Notes: generated from the sequence alone by a model not told the origin. 64,000 bases of DNA from Flavobacterium sp. 245 (GCF_004362055.1 NZ_SNXB01000005.1:372001-436000); one strand, 5' to 3'. Positions 26,957-34,639 are shown, counted from the stretch's first letter. Numbers and translations are program-made.

Positions 26957-27069
26957 GGGCGTGCCAGTATTTAAAAAAAGGCCTAATCAACTTTGCGCTT
27001 ATAAGGCCTTTTCTTAAATACTGTCGGGCTATCCGCGCTACTTCGGTAGCTAGCTCCTATCCCTCACGC
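26957..27069 (-). repeat. Modular dispersed repeat, copy B
   Basis: On the minus strand: GCGTGAGGGATAG - slot 1 with GCTAC-CGAA-GTAGC hairpin - GCGGATAGCCCGAC - slot 2 - GGCACGCCC. Slot 2 is a long hairpin with arms around AGTATTTAA and AAAAGGCC, which would also work as a terminator. Slot 1 is identical to copy C; slot 2 is not. Confidence 0.82.
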
Positions 27070-27123
27070 GGAAGAAACGACAGGTTTTCAAGAACAATTG
27101 TTTTTATAATAACTTTTTACGAC

Positions 27124-27262
27124 AAAGTATGTCATTCCGAGGAACGAGGACCCGAGCGGTAGCGAATTGGCAAAGCAATCCCCGCAAGTAGCTCCGTTCC
27201 AAATAGCCAATCTTTGTCGAGTTTCTTGCGGGGATTCCTCGTTCCTCGGAATGACATACTTT
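27124..27262. repeat. Large nested inverted repeat (GTCATTCCGAGGAACGAGGA type)
   Basis: Perfect 27-bp outer arms (27124-27150 and 27236-27262) and, directly inside the right arm, a second perfect 11-bp pair (ATCCCCGCAAG at 27178-27188, CTTGCGGGGAT at 27225-27235). A partial third arm with the same TCCTCGTTCCTCGGAATGAC is at 27401-27430, and a worn version at 40675-40714. The open frame across this stretch on the minus strand is made of repeats and is not a gene. Confidence 0.85.
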
Positions 27263-27297
27263 ACTTAAAAATATAATAATTAAGATTTTTTTGGAAG

Positions 27298-27505
27298 CTC
27301 CAGAGGAACAAAAGATATTGTAGGGATGTCCCGAAGCTTCGGGATCAATCCATTCTAAGCACAGTAATTCGCCAATCTTTGTAGAGCTACTTACGGGGAT
27401 TCCTCGTTCCTCGGAATGACATACTTTATGAAATTCCCGCAATGGAGAAACCTGAAACCTGACTCGAGAGCTTTGCTCGAACAGGGGAAGCAAACCTGAA
27501 ACAAA
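27298..27505. repeat. Mixed repeat block upstream of the FabH-like gene
   Basis: Contains a worn GCTCCAGAGGAAC hairpin (27298-27310), the 16-bp palindrome TCCCGAAGCTTCGGGA (27329-27344), a half copy of the 27124 element (about 27370-27430) and GAAACCTGAAACCTGA / AAACCTGAAAC units (27450-27505). No coding function. Confidence 0.7.
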
Positions 27506-27526
27506 AAAAACTTTCCCTCACATTCC

Positions 27527-27544
27527 ATTTCAAACGTTTGAAAT
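27527..27544. promoter_or_regulatory. 18-bp perfect palindrome upstream of the FabH-like gene
   Basis: ATTTCAAACGTTTGAAAT, centred on CG like LacI-family or similar dimer sites, 155 bp before the ATG at 27699. No neighbour encodes an obvious binder; the site is a sequence observation only. Confidence 0.35.
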
Positions 27545-27698
27545 CTCGGAAAAATTAAAAAATCATTAAAAAATAACCATTATATCACCTAAAAAATTGT
27601 TATTTCATAATTATATGCATGCATAGTATTTTTTATGATAGTTATCATGAATTTATTTATACTTTAGCAATAAATTTATCGGATAATTAAAGGAAGAA

Positions 27699-28757
27699 AT
27701 GAAAATAAAAATCATTGGCATTGGGAGTTATATTCCTAATTTAGAAGTAAAAAATACAGACTTTGACAAACATATTTTTTTGAATGAAGATGGAACTCCT
27801 TTTGGTTACCCGAATGAAGTCGTTATAAAAAAATTTAAAGGCATCACCGGAATTCAAAACCGCCGTTATGCTGAACCAGAATACACAGCATCTGACTTAG
27901 CATTTTTTGCAGCCGAAAAAGCAATTGCAAATGCAGGAATCGATGCTGAAACTTTAGATTACATTATTTTCGCACATAATTTTGGAGACGTAAAAACTGG
28001 AACGCATCAAACCGATATTTTACCAAGTTTAGCCACTCGTGTTAAAAATAAATTAGGAATTAAAAACCCTAAATGTGTGGCTTATGATATTCTTTTTGGA
28101 TGTCCGGGCTGGATTGAAGGCGTGCTTCAGGCCAATGCTTTCATCAAATCTGGAATGGCGAAAAGAGTTATGGTAATTGGTGCCGAAACTTTATCAAGAG
28201 TTGTCGACGATCACGATCGTGATTCGATGATTTATTCTGATGGAGCCGGAGTTTCAATCTTAGAAGCCTCAACCGACGAAGCTGGCCTTTTATCTTATGA
28301 AAGTGCCACTTATGCAAATGATGAAGCAAATTACCTTTATTTCGGAAAATCATATAATCCAGATTTAGATCCGGATATAAAATACATTAAAATGTATGGA
28401 CGTAAAATTTACGAATTTGCTTTAAGCAATGTTCCGTGCGCAATGAAAAGCTGTTTAGATAAAAGTGGCATTTCGATTGATGAAGTAAAGAAAATCCTTA
28501 TTCATCAGGCAAACGAAAAAATGGACGAAGCAATTATCGAACGTTTCTACAAATTATACGATAAAACAGCACCTAAAGATATTATGCCAATGAGCATTCA
28601 TGATTTAGGAAACAGCAGTGTTGCAACTGTTCCTACTTTATACGACTTGATTCTTCAGGGAAAAATTGAAAATCATGAAATCAACAAAGGCGATGTGATT
28701 ATTTTTGCTTCAGTTGGAGCAGGAATGAATATTAATGCTTTTGTTTACCGCTATTAA
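27699..28757 (+). CDS. Beta-ketoacyl-ACP synthase III-like protein (FabH family)
   Basis: 352 residues of the thiolase fold, KAS III type, with the Cys-His-Asn triad visible: Cys135 in LFGCPGWIEG, His269 in LIHQANEKM and Asn305 in DLGNSSVATVP. The insertion of about 20 residues and the Asp-rich FGKSYNPDLDPDIKYIKM segment differ from housekeeping FabH, so it may make a special acyl product instead of initiating fatty acid synthesis. No ACP or reductase gene is adjacent. Monocistronic, preceded by a 200-bp region with two palindromes. Confidence 0.88.
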   Translation: MKIKIIGIGSYIPNLEVKNTDFDKHIFLNEDGTPFGYPNEVVIKKFKGITGIQNRRYAEPEYTASDLAFFAAEKAIANAGIDAETLDYIIFAHNFGDVKTGTHQTDILPSLATRVKNKLGIKNPKCVAYDILFGCPGWIEGVLQANAFIKSGMAKRVMVIGAETLSRVVDDHDRDSMIYSDGAGVSILEASTDEAGLLSYESATYANDEANYLYFGKSYNPDLDPDIKYIKMYGRKIYEFALSNVPCAMKSCLDKSGISIDEVKKILIHQANEKMDEAIIERFYKLYDKTAPKDIMPMSIHDLGNSSVATVPTLYDLILQGKIENHEINKGDVIIFASVGAGMNINAFVYRY

Positions 28758-28806
28758 AATACTTTTTTATGTAGGTAAATTAAGTTTAATAGCCTGAGTG
28801 AAATAA

Positions 28807-28874
28807 TCTCGCAAAGACGCGAAGTCGCAAAGTAATTATTTATAAAAACTTTGCGACTTCGCGTCTTTGCGAGA
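28807..28874. repeat. Strong hairpin (CTCGCAAAGACGCGAAGTCGC type)
   Basis: Perfect 27-bp arms at 28807-28833 and 28848-28874 with a 14-base AT loop. The same unit in another arrangement (CTCGCAAAGTCGCGAAGTCGCG) appears at 39378-39400. Located 50 bp after the FabH-like gene; it can act as terminator but lacks a clean T-run. Confidence 0.85.
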
Positions 28875-28951
28875 GATTCATTTCGTTTTTTCAAATACTT
28901 GATAAATTGACTTCCATCAAATTAAAAAACACAAAAAAGCAGATAACTTTG

Positions 28952-28959
28952 TATATTTG
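28952..28959 (+). promoter_or_regulatory. -7 box upstream of the methyltransferase gene
   Basis: TATATTTG, 53 bp before the ATG at 29013. No -33 TTG at standard spacing. Confidence 0.45.
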
Positions 28960-29012
28960 CGACCTAAATAATTAAATCAAGAACGATAGCTTGTTCGTTC
29001 CTCGCAATAACT

Positions 29013-29540
29013 ATGTACGAAAAAACGTTTCCGAATAAAAGATTCAAACTTACCTTAGAGTTTTTACAAAAGCACGTTAGCACATCAGAAACCATTTTTG
29101 ATTTTGGTGTACCAAATCCGTTTTCAAAAATAATGGAAGAAAATGGCTATACTGTAAAAAACACAAAAGGCGAAGATTTAGACAACGATCAAAGGGCGCT
29201 ACAAACAGAAGATTATACTGTTTTTACTGCTTTTGAAATTTTCGAACATTTACTAAATCCTTACACCATTTTACAAAACGTAAAATGTGACAAACTGCTA
29301 ATTTCAATTCCGTTGCGCTTATGGTTTTCACCAGCATATCGTTCTAAAACTGATATGTGGGACAGACATTATCATGAATTTGAAGACTGGCAGTTAGACT
29401 GGCTTTTAGAAAAAACGGGATGGAAAATAACAGATCGTTTACAATTTACACATCCGGTAAAAAAGTTTGGATTCAGACCTTTATTAAGATATTTCACCCC
29501 GAGATATTATATTGTTGTTGCTGAAAAAGTTAAGAATTAA
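29013..29540 (+). CDS. Class I SAM-dependent methyltransferase-like protein
   Basis: 175 residues of a methyltransferase-like fold: TIFDFGVPNPFSKIMEENGYTVKNTKGEDLD replaces the usual glycine-rich motif I, and VFTAFEIFEHLLNPYTILQNVKCDKLLISIPLRLW matches motifs IV-V (the EH..xP pattern of Methyltransf_11/23 proteins). The motif I glycines are few (FGVPNP), so SAM binding is probable but not certain. Followed after 85 bp by a glycosyltransferase, with which it may share a glycolipid pathway. Confidence 0.75.
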   Translation: MYEKTFPNKRFKLTLEFLQKHVSTSETIFDFGVPNPFSKIMEENGYTVKNTKGEDLDNDQRALQTEDYTVFTAFEIFEHLLNPYTILQNVKCDKLLISIPLRLWFSPAYRSKTDMWDRHYHEFEDWQLDWLLEKTGWKITDRLQFTHPVKKFGFRPLLRYFTPRYYIVVAEKVKN

Positions 29541-29587
29541 GATTCCAGATTAACGATTTTCGATTTTTGATTTAGATAACACCAAAA

Positions 29588-29616
29588 AATCTAAAATCTA
29601 AAATCTAAAATCTAAA
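29588..29616. repeat. Tandem 7-base repeat AATCTAA x4
   Basis: Four successive AATCTAA units just before the glycosyltransferase ATG at 29626; preceded by a partly inverted version (GATTTTTGATTTAGAT). A similar short tandem, GAAACTGTAAACTGTAAACT, lies at 30503-30522 before the MlaE gene. Confidence 0.65.
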
Positions 29617-29625
29617 ATTTTTCAC

Positions 29626-30474
29626 ATGAAGTATTACATCGTCATTCCCGCACATAATGAGCAAGACCTTATTGGCTTGACCTTACAATCTTTGGTTTCA
29701 CAAACTGTTTTGCCATCAAAAGTTATAGTCGTAAATGACAATTCTACAGATAAAACCGAAGAAGTTGTACTGAGTTTTGCAAAAGACAATCCATACATTT
29801 CTGTTGTAAACAAAACTTCAGATGCTATTCATATGCCAGGAAGCAAAGTAATTCAAGCTTTTCAAAAAGGTTTCGAAACTTTGGATTCTGATTATGATAT
29901 TATTGTAAAAATAGACGGCGATTTAATTTTTCCTCCTAACTATTTCGAAACCATAATCAGACATTTTGAATCGGATCAAAAAATCGGAATGGTTGGCGGA
30001 TTTTGCTACATCGACAAAAATGGCGAATGGGTTTTAGAAAACCTGACCGACAAAGATCACATTCGCGGTGCATTAAAAGCGTATCGAAAAGAAACCTACA
30101 AACAAATTGGCGGTTTAAAACCTGCAATGGGTTGGGATACTGTAGATGAATTATTGTGCAAATATTATAATTGGAAAATAGTTACCGACGAATCTTTGCA
30201 TGTAAAACATTTAAAACCAACTGGCGCAAATTACAACAAAACAGCTCGTTATAAACAAGGCGAAGCTTTTTACACTTTAGGTTATGGTTTTTGGATTACT
30301 GCAATTGCATCAGCAAAATTGGCGATGATGAAGAAAAAACCATTTCTCTTTTTAGACTACATTAAAGGATTTATGAAAGCTAAAAAAGCAAAAGCGCCTT
30401 TATTAGTTACCCCTGAACAAGCTAAATTTATTAGAAATTATCGTCTGCAGAAAATGAAACAAAAGCTTTTTTAA
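29626..30474 (+). CDS. Glycosyltransferase family 2
   Basis: 282 residues. GT-A motifs: VIPAHNEQDLIGLTLQSLVSQT, VVNDNSTDKT, and the metal site KIDGDLIFPPNYFE, then GAFRKETY-like ALKAYRKETYKQIGGL and GWDTVDELL. No membrane segments, so a cytosolic or peripheral enzyme that transfers a sugar from a nucleotide sugar to a lipid or polysaccharide. Lies between the methyltransferase and the MlaE/MlaF genes, all on the plus strand. Confidence 0.9.
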   Translation: MKYYIVIPAHNEQDLIGLTLQSLVSQTVLPSKVIVVNDNSTDKTEEVVLSFAKDNPYISVVNKTSDAIHMPGSKVIQAFQKGFETLDSDYDIIVKIDGDLIFPPNYFETIIRHFESDQKIGMVGGFCYIDKNGEWVLENLTDKDHIRGALKAYRKETYKQIGGLKPAMGWDTVDELLCKYYNWKIVTDESLHVKHLKPTGANYNKTARYKQGEAFYTLGYGFWITAIASAKLAMMKKKPFLFLDYIKGFMKAKKAKAPLLVTPEQAKFIRNYRLQKMKQKLF

Positions 30475-30555
30475 TCTTAAAAAAAATTAAAAAACTGCAA
30501 ACTGAAACTGTAAACTGTAAACTAATCCTTAATTTAGCCAATATTTCTAAAACTT

Positions 30556-31305
30556 ATGATGCTAATTCGTTATTTATCTCAAATAGGAAGATATTTTTTA
30601 ATGCTGAAGGAAATTTTCAATAAACAGACCAAATGGCCTGTTATGAAAAATTTGATATTCAAAGAAATCGACGATTTAATTATAGACTCTCTTGGCATCG
30701 TTTGCTTCATCTCATTCTTCGTTGGAGGAGTTGTTGCGATTCAGACGGCGCTAAACTTAACTAACCCATTAATCCCAAAATATTTAATTGGTTTTGCAAC
30801 TCGTCAATCGGTGATTTTGGAGTTCGCTCCTACTTTTATTTCGGTAATTATGGCTGGAAAAATGGGATCTTTTATTACTTCAAGTATCGGAACAATGCGT
30901 GTTACAGAACAAATCGACGCATTAGAAGTTATGGGTGTAAATTCACTTAACTATTTGGTTTTCCCAAAAATCATTGCTTTACTATTGTATCCATTTGTTA
31001 TTGGAATCAGTATGTTTTTAGGAATTTTTGGAGGATGGCTTGCCGGTGTTTATGGTGGTTTTACAACAAGTGATGCCTTTATTGCGGGAGCACAAATGGA
31101 TTTTATTCCGTTTCACATTACTTATGCATTTATTAAAACCTTAATATTTGCCATGTTACTAGCAACAATTCCATCTTTCCATGGTTATTATATGAAAGGC
31201 GGAGCGTTAGAAGTTGGTAAAGCCAGTACGGTTTCGTTTGTTTGGACATCAGTATCCATCATTCTTTTCAATTACATATTAACCCAATTGTTATTAGGAT
31301 CATGA
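30556..31305 (+). CDS. MlaE-family ABC transporter permease
   Basis: 249 residues with the MlaE (Ttg2B/YrbE) signature: five membrane segments, FFVGGVVAIQTALNL, ILEFAPTFISVIMAGKMGSFITSSIGTMRVTEQIDALEVMGVNSLNYLVFPKIIA. The family moves phospholipids between outer and inner membrane. Its TGA overlaps the ATG of the next gene (ATGA at 31302-31305), so the two are translationally coupled. No MlaD gene follows; in this order it is expected elsewhere. Confidence 0.93.
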   Translation: MMLIRYLSQIGRYFLMLKEIFNKQTKWPVMKNLIFKEIDDLIIDSLGIVCFISFFVGGVVAIQTALNLTNPLIPKYLIGFATRQSVILEFAPTFISVIMAGKMGSFITSSIGTMRVTEQIDALEVMGVNSLNYLVFPKIIALLLYPFVIGISMFLGIFGGWLAGVYGGFTTSDAFIAGAQMDFIPFHITYAFIKTLIFAMLLATIPSFHGYYMKGGALEVGKASTVSFVWTSVSIILFNYILTQLLLGS

Positions 31306-32063
31306 TAGAAGTAAAAAATTTAGAAAAATCATTTGGCGACAGTAAAGTTCTAAAAGGAGTTTCGACCATTTTTGAAACTGGAAAAACGAACTTGATTATT
31401 GGACAAAGTGGATCTGGAAAAACAGTTTTATTAAAAAGTTTACTCGGAATTCACACACCGGACTCAGGAACAATTGCTTTCGACGGAAGAATTTACGCTG
31501 ATTTAAATCCAGATGAAAAAAGAGAATTAAGAACTGAAATTGGAATGGTTTTTCAAGGAAGTGCTTTATTTGATTCAATGACAGTTGCTGAAAATGTAGC
31601 ATTCCCGCTAAAAATGTTTACCAACGATAACAAAGTTAAAATTAAAGAACGCGTTGATTTCGTTTTAGAAAGAGTGAATTTAGTTGATGCACATAAAAAA
31701 CTTCCATCTGAAATTTCAGGAGGAATGCAGAAACGCGTGGCGATTGCACGCGCGATTGTAAATAATCCAAAATATTTGTTTTGTGATGAGCCAAACTCTG
31801 GTTTAGATCCGAATACTTCAACTTTGATAGATAACCTGATTCAGGAAATTACCAAAGAATACAATATTACCACTGTAATTAATACGCACGATATGAACTC
31901 GGTAATGGAAATTGGCGAAAATATTGTGTTCTTAAAAAAAGGTGTAAAAGCTTGGCAGGGAACGAAAGAAGAAATCTTTAAAACAGATAATAAAGATATT
32001 GTCAAATTTGTTTATTCTTCAAATTTATTCAAAAAAGTAAGAGAAGCTTATTTGAAAGGATAA
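31302..32063 (+). CDS. MlaF-family ABC transporter ATP-binding protein
   Basis: 253 residues from the ATG at 31302 (MIEVKNLEKSF); the frame is open upstream but only inside mlaE. Walker A GQSGSGKTVL, signature SGGMQKRVAIARAI, Walker B YLFCDEPNSGLDP, and the switch His (INTHDMNS). SGGMQ is typical of MlaF. Coupled to the permease by the 4-base overlap. Confidence 0.94.
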   Translation: MIEVKNLEKSFGDSKVLKGVSTIFETGKTNLIIGQSGSGKTVLLKSLLGIHTPDSGTIAFDGRIYADLNPDEKRELRTEIGMVFQGSALFDSMTVAENVAFPLKMFTNDNKVKIKERVDFVLERVNLVDAHKKLPSEISGGMQKRVAIARAIVNNPKYLFCDEPNSGLDPNTSTLIDNLIQEITKEYNITTVINTHDMNSVMEIGENIVFLKKGVKAWQGTKEEIFKTDNKDIVKFVYSSNLFKKVREAYLKG

Positions 32064-32084
32064 ACTCTTTTAAATCTCAATATT

Positions 32085-32129
32085 TAAAATCCCAAATTCC
32101 AATTTTGATAATGTTGGAATTTGGGATTT
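32085..32129. terminator. Terminator after the MlaEF genes
   Basis: Arms AAAATCCCAAATTCCAA-like (32085-32100) and TTGGAATTTGGGATTTT (32113-32129), followed by CTTTTTT. Can also stop the convergent gene at 32136. Confidence 0.82.
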
Positions 32130-32135
32130 TCTTTT

Positions 32136-32741
32136 TTAGTAATGTTTGCATAATCCAAAACCTACTGATACGCCAACACCTACAAAAGTATATTTCCCAA
32201 TATCTCCAAAAAGTTTGAATCCAACACTCGGAATTAACACATTGTATATCAAATTAGATCTTTTTTTTGAGTAAAATCTTTTATAATTGGCTTCAAAAGG
32301 AAACCCATAAAAACCTATAGTTGAAACTGTACGTATTCCATCAAAATCTCGGCTTTCTAACTCCAAATTATTTCGGCTAATTCCTGCTGAAATACTATAT
32401 GAATGATGTTCTTTTACCCAACGCCTACCGTACATCAAGGCAAGTTCGACATTATCTTCTGACTTGTAAACCGATGGGGCAATAATAACCGGGCCATCAT
32501 TTTTTCTTCTATAGCCAGCTGAATTAATATATCTAAAAGTAAACAGGCTTTCTCCCAATTGATAATTGAGTCCAACACCGCCAGAAACGCCAAGATTTTT
32601 AACAACTGATGGTCCACCAAAACCTTCAAAATATATAATCGGATTTGTTTTTTCTTCTTTTTCCAAATTAGAAGTCTCTTGTCCCAAAACAAAATTTGAG
32701 AAAACCAACACAAAAAATAAGCTGAGTAATATTCTTTCCAT
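32136..32741 (-). CDS. Secreted protein, probably small outer-membrane beta-barrel
   Basis: 201 residues with a signal peptide (1-20, cut after VLGQ). The mature part alternates hydrophobic and polar residues in strands and is rich in Gly, Tyr and aromatic ends (YFEGFGGPSVVKNLGVSGGVGLNYQLG, YTFVGVGVSVGFGLCKHY), as in eight-stranded outer-membrane barrels. No family recognised. Has its own promoter; monocistronic. Confidence 0.68.
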   Translation of the reverse strand: MERILLSLFFVLVFSNFVLGQETSNLEKEEKTNPIIYFEGFGGPSVVKNLGVSGGVGLNYQLGESLFTFRYINSAGYRRKNDGPVIIAPSVYKSEDNVELALMYGRRWVKEHHSYSISAGISRNNLELESRDFDGIRTVSTIGFYGFPFEANYKRFYSKKRSNLIYNVLIPSVGFKLFGDIGKYTFVGVGVSVGFGLCKHY

Positions 32742-32757
32742 AAAAAATTAATTTTTT

Positions 32758-32790
32758 CAAATATATGGTAATTCTACAAATGTAGAACAA
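32758..32790 (-). promoter_or_regulatory. Promoter of the 32136-32741 gene
   Basis: On the minus strand TTG at 32790-32788 and TATATTTG at 32765-32758, 22 bp apart; the ATG is 16 bp downstream. Confidence 0.65.
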
Positions 32791-32841
32791 ATTGTATTTA
32801 AAATTAATATTAAATTTCTTATGACAAATCCCAACAAAAAA

Positions 32842-32879
32842 ATCCAAATTTCAATCTCATATAAAATTGGAATTTGGAT
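32842..32879. terminator. Terminator after the SprT-like gene
   Basis: Arms ATCCAAATTTCAAT / ATTGGAATTTGGAT with one mismatch pair near the loop; A-run and T-run on the two sides. Confidence 0.7.
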
Positions 32880-32905
32880 CTTTCTATTTTGAAATTTTTA
32901 AACCT

Positions 32906-33502
32906 TTAATCTATCAGCTCAACTTCAGCATTTGGATTAAAAAGATACGTTTTTCCTGAGCTTATTTCGATGCATTCAAATCGCTTTGTACGAACGGCTA
33001 ATTTCTTAAATACTTTCCCGTTTTTAATTCGGAAAACACTTCCGTACGGAATTTCAAAAACATAATTTTTATCACTGTTTGCGTCAAATTGTTTTAATGC
33101 CAATGACAAAGTCGTATCAGTATCACTGCTTGCAGACGGGTTTTTAAAATGCCTCGCAAGCAAAGGCAATATCTGACCTGGAAATATTTCTGGCCGAATA
33201 AAAGGAACCATCAAACGCTGAAAGGTATATTTCCACTCATTTCCATGTGGTTTTATATTTCTTCCGAATTTTTCGAATGCAACTAAATGCGAGATTTCAT
33301 GAATAAGCGTAATCAAAAAACGGTACTTATTTAAGCTCGCATTCACCGTGATTTCATGCTTTCCACTTGGTCCGCGTCTATAATCACCATGGCGCGTTTG
33401 ACGTTCGTTTACAATTTTCAAGTGCACCTGATTGGCCACTATCAAATCAAAAACGGGTTTTACCGCATGTTCGGGAATATATTTAGCTAAAGTATCGCTC
33501 AA
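32906..33502 (-). CDS. SprT-like zinc metalloprotease-fold protein
   Basis: 198 residues. HEISH in LITLIHEISHLVAFEKFG is the zinc motif, followed by KPHGNEWKYTFQRLM, the third-ligand region of SprT-like proteins. The C-terminal third has no clear Zn-ribbon cysteines. Bacterial SprT proteins are poorly characterised; eukaryotic SPRTN cleaves DNA-protein crosslinks. The start is separated by only 12 bp from the stop of the four-helix-bundle gene. Confidence 0.8.
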   Translation of the reverse strand: MSDTLAKYIPEHAVKPVFDLIVANQVHLKIVNERQTRHGDYRRGPSGKHEITVNASLNKYRFLITLIHEISHLVAFEKFGRNIKPHGNEWKYTFQRLMVPFIRPEIFPGQILPLLARHFKNPSASSDTDTTLSLALKQFDANSDKNYVFEIPYGSVFRIKNGKVFKKLAVRTKRFECIEISSGKTYLFNPNAEVELID

Positions 33503-33538
33503 AATAATTATAAATTATGAATTATGAGTTATGAGTTT
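33503..33538. repeat. AATTATGAGTTATGAG repeat, right end of four-helix-bundle gene
   Basis: AATTATAAATTATGAATTATGAGTTATGAG: degenerate 8-base units. The units are inverted at 33880-33922 on the other side of the four-helix-bundle gene. The stop codon and last residues (THNS) of that gene are inside this repeat. Confidence 0.75.
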
Positions 33539-33883
33539 CTTTTTGGATGTCATTATAATACTTCTAATGATTTTCAACACTTCATTACATTGCTGATGAA
33601 TTGAATAAAATTCAATCACAGAAATATAACTTGTTTCTTTTAAAATTTCGAGCCAATACATCGATTCATCACATTCTTTCTGAGCGATTGACAATTTATG
33701 AATAAAATCAGCTTTGCTTTGAGCATTCATAGCTTCTCGAACATTGGCACCAACTGAAGTAATAGAACGTAAAAATTGCTTACTCATTACAAATTCCTTC
33801 TTTTCAGAAATTAGCCATTTATAAAAATTAACTCCTCTTATAGCTAACTCAAAACTTTTAATCTTTACAATACTCTCACTCAT
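33515..33883 (-). CDS. Four-helix bundle protein (S23 / bAvd-like)
   Basis: 122 residues from the ATG at 33883 (MSESIVKIKSFELAIRGVNFYKWL); the frame runs back to a TTG at 33889 that adds two residues. SFELAIRGVNFYKWL..., QFLRSITSVGANVREAMNAQSKADFIHKLSIAQKECDESMYWLEIL is the typical pattern of the TIGR02436 four-helix-bundle family, which is found in rRNA intervening sequences and as the accessory protein of diversity-generating retroelements. Here neither is nearby. It is flanked by inverted copies of an AATTATGAG repeat and looks like a small gene dropped between sprT-like and SDR genes. Confidence 0.85.
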   Translation of the reverse strand: MSESIVKIKSFELAIRGVNFYKWLISEKKEFVMSKQFLRSITSVGANVREAMNAQSKADFIHKLSIAQKECDESMYWLEILKETSYISVIEFYSIHQQCNEVLKIIRSIIMTSKKKLITHNS

Positions 33884-33922
33884 AATCAAAACTCATAATT
33901 CATAATTCATAACTTATAACTA
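33880..33922. repeat. CTCATAATTCATAATTCAT repeat, left end of four-helix-bundle gene
   Basis: Degenerate CATAATT units, inverse of those at 33503-33538. Together they frame the gene. Confidence 0.75.
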
Positions 33923-33923
33923 A

Positions 33924-34601
33924 TTAAGGGTTTGTTGACGAAACTTCTAAAACCTTCCCATTAAAATATTTGTTTCCGTTAAGAGTAAAATCATAAATAT
34001 AAGTTGCCATTCCTTCTGCCGAAATTGGTGCTTGATAACCGGGGAAAGCTTCATTCAGCATTTCGGTCTGAACAGAACCTAAAGCCAGAACATTAAATGA
34101 AATTCCCTTTTCTTTATATTCTTCAGCCAATAATTCGGTCAAAGTAATTACCGCACCTTTACTTGAACTGTAAGCAGCCAAACCAGCAAATTTTAAACTT
34201 CCGCGAACTCCGCCAATAGAGCTTATCGTTACTACATGACTCCCTTTTTGTAAATACGGCAGACAAATTCTGGTAAGATTGGCTACAGCAAAAACATTCA
34301 CTTTATAAATACGTTCAAAATCAGCTTGAGTTGTTTCTTCAAAAGGTTTCCAAATTAAAGCGCCAGCATTATGCACAACTGCATCAACTTTTTTCCAAGT
34401 CGAAGAAAGAAAATTTTCTACTTCTGTTAAAGCAGTTTCATCAGCCAAATCTATTGATAAGCAAGTAATATTTTGATGTTCTAAGAGTGCTTTTGGAATT
34501 TTTCTAGAAATTGCTAAAACCTGATTTCCCGAATTAGCAAACTGTAATGCTAGTTCATAACCAATTCCTCTACTTGTTCCAGTAACTATAATATTTTTCA
34601 T
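33924..34601 (-). CDS. Short-chain dehydrogenase/reductase
   Basis: 225 residues, classical SDR: cofactor motif GTSRGIGYELA, HNAG-type motif VVHNAGAL, catalytic Ser in ISSIGG and YSSSK active site (Tyr/Lys). Reduces or oxidises carbonyl/hydroxyl groups with NAD(P)(H); substrate not predictable. Spaced 38 bp from the M28 peptidase on the same strand, so they may form an operon with the preceding acyl-CoA dehydrogenase region excluded by a terminator. Confidence 0.9.
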   Translation of the reverse strand: MKNIIVTGTSRGIGYELALQFANSGNQVLAISRKIPKALLEHQNITCLSIDLADETALTEVENFLSSTWKKVDAVVHNAGALIWKPFEETTQADFERIYKVNVFAVANLTRICLPYLQKGSHVVTISSIGGVRGSLKFAGLAAYSSSKGAVITLTELLAEEYKEKGISFNVLALGSVQTEMLNEAFPGYQAPISAEGMATYIYDFTLNGNKYFNGKVLEVSSTNP

Positions 34602-34639
34602 ACTGCAAAAATAAGCAAATCCAATAAAAAGCGATGTTA

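Noticed and set aside
27104..27493. 129-residue open frame on the minus strand
   Set aside because: It consists of inverted-repeat sequence (VCHSEERGIPA repeated), so the coding look comes from repeats.
29588..29616. Tandem AATCTAA units as origin iterons
   Set aside because: Only four short units, no dnaA gene or DnaA boxes nearby; slippage repeat.
33515..33883. Diversity-generating retroelement accessory protein
   Set aside because: No reverse transcriptase, template or variable repeat was found near it; kept only as a family resemblance.
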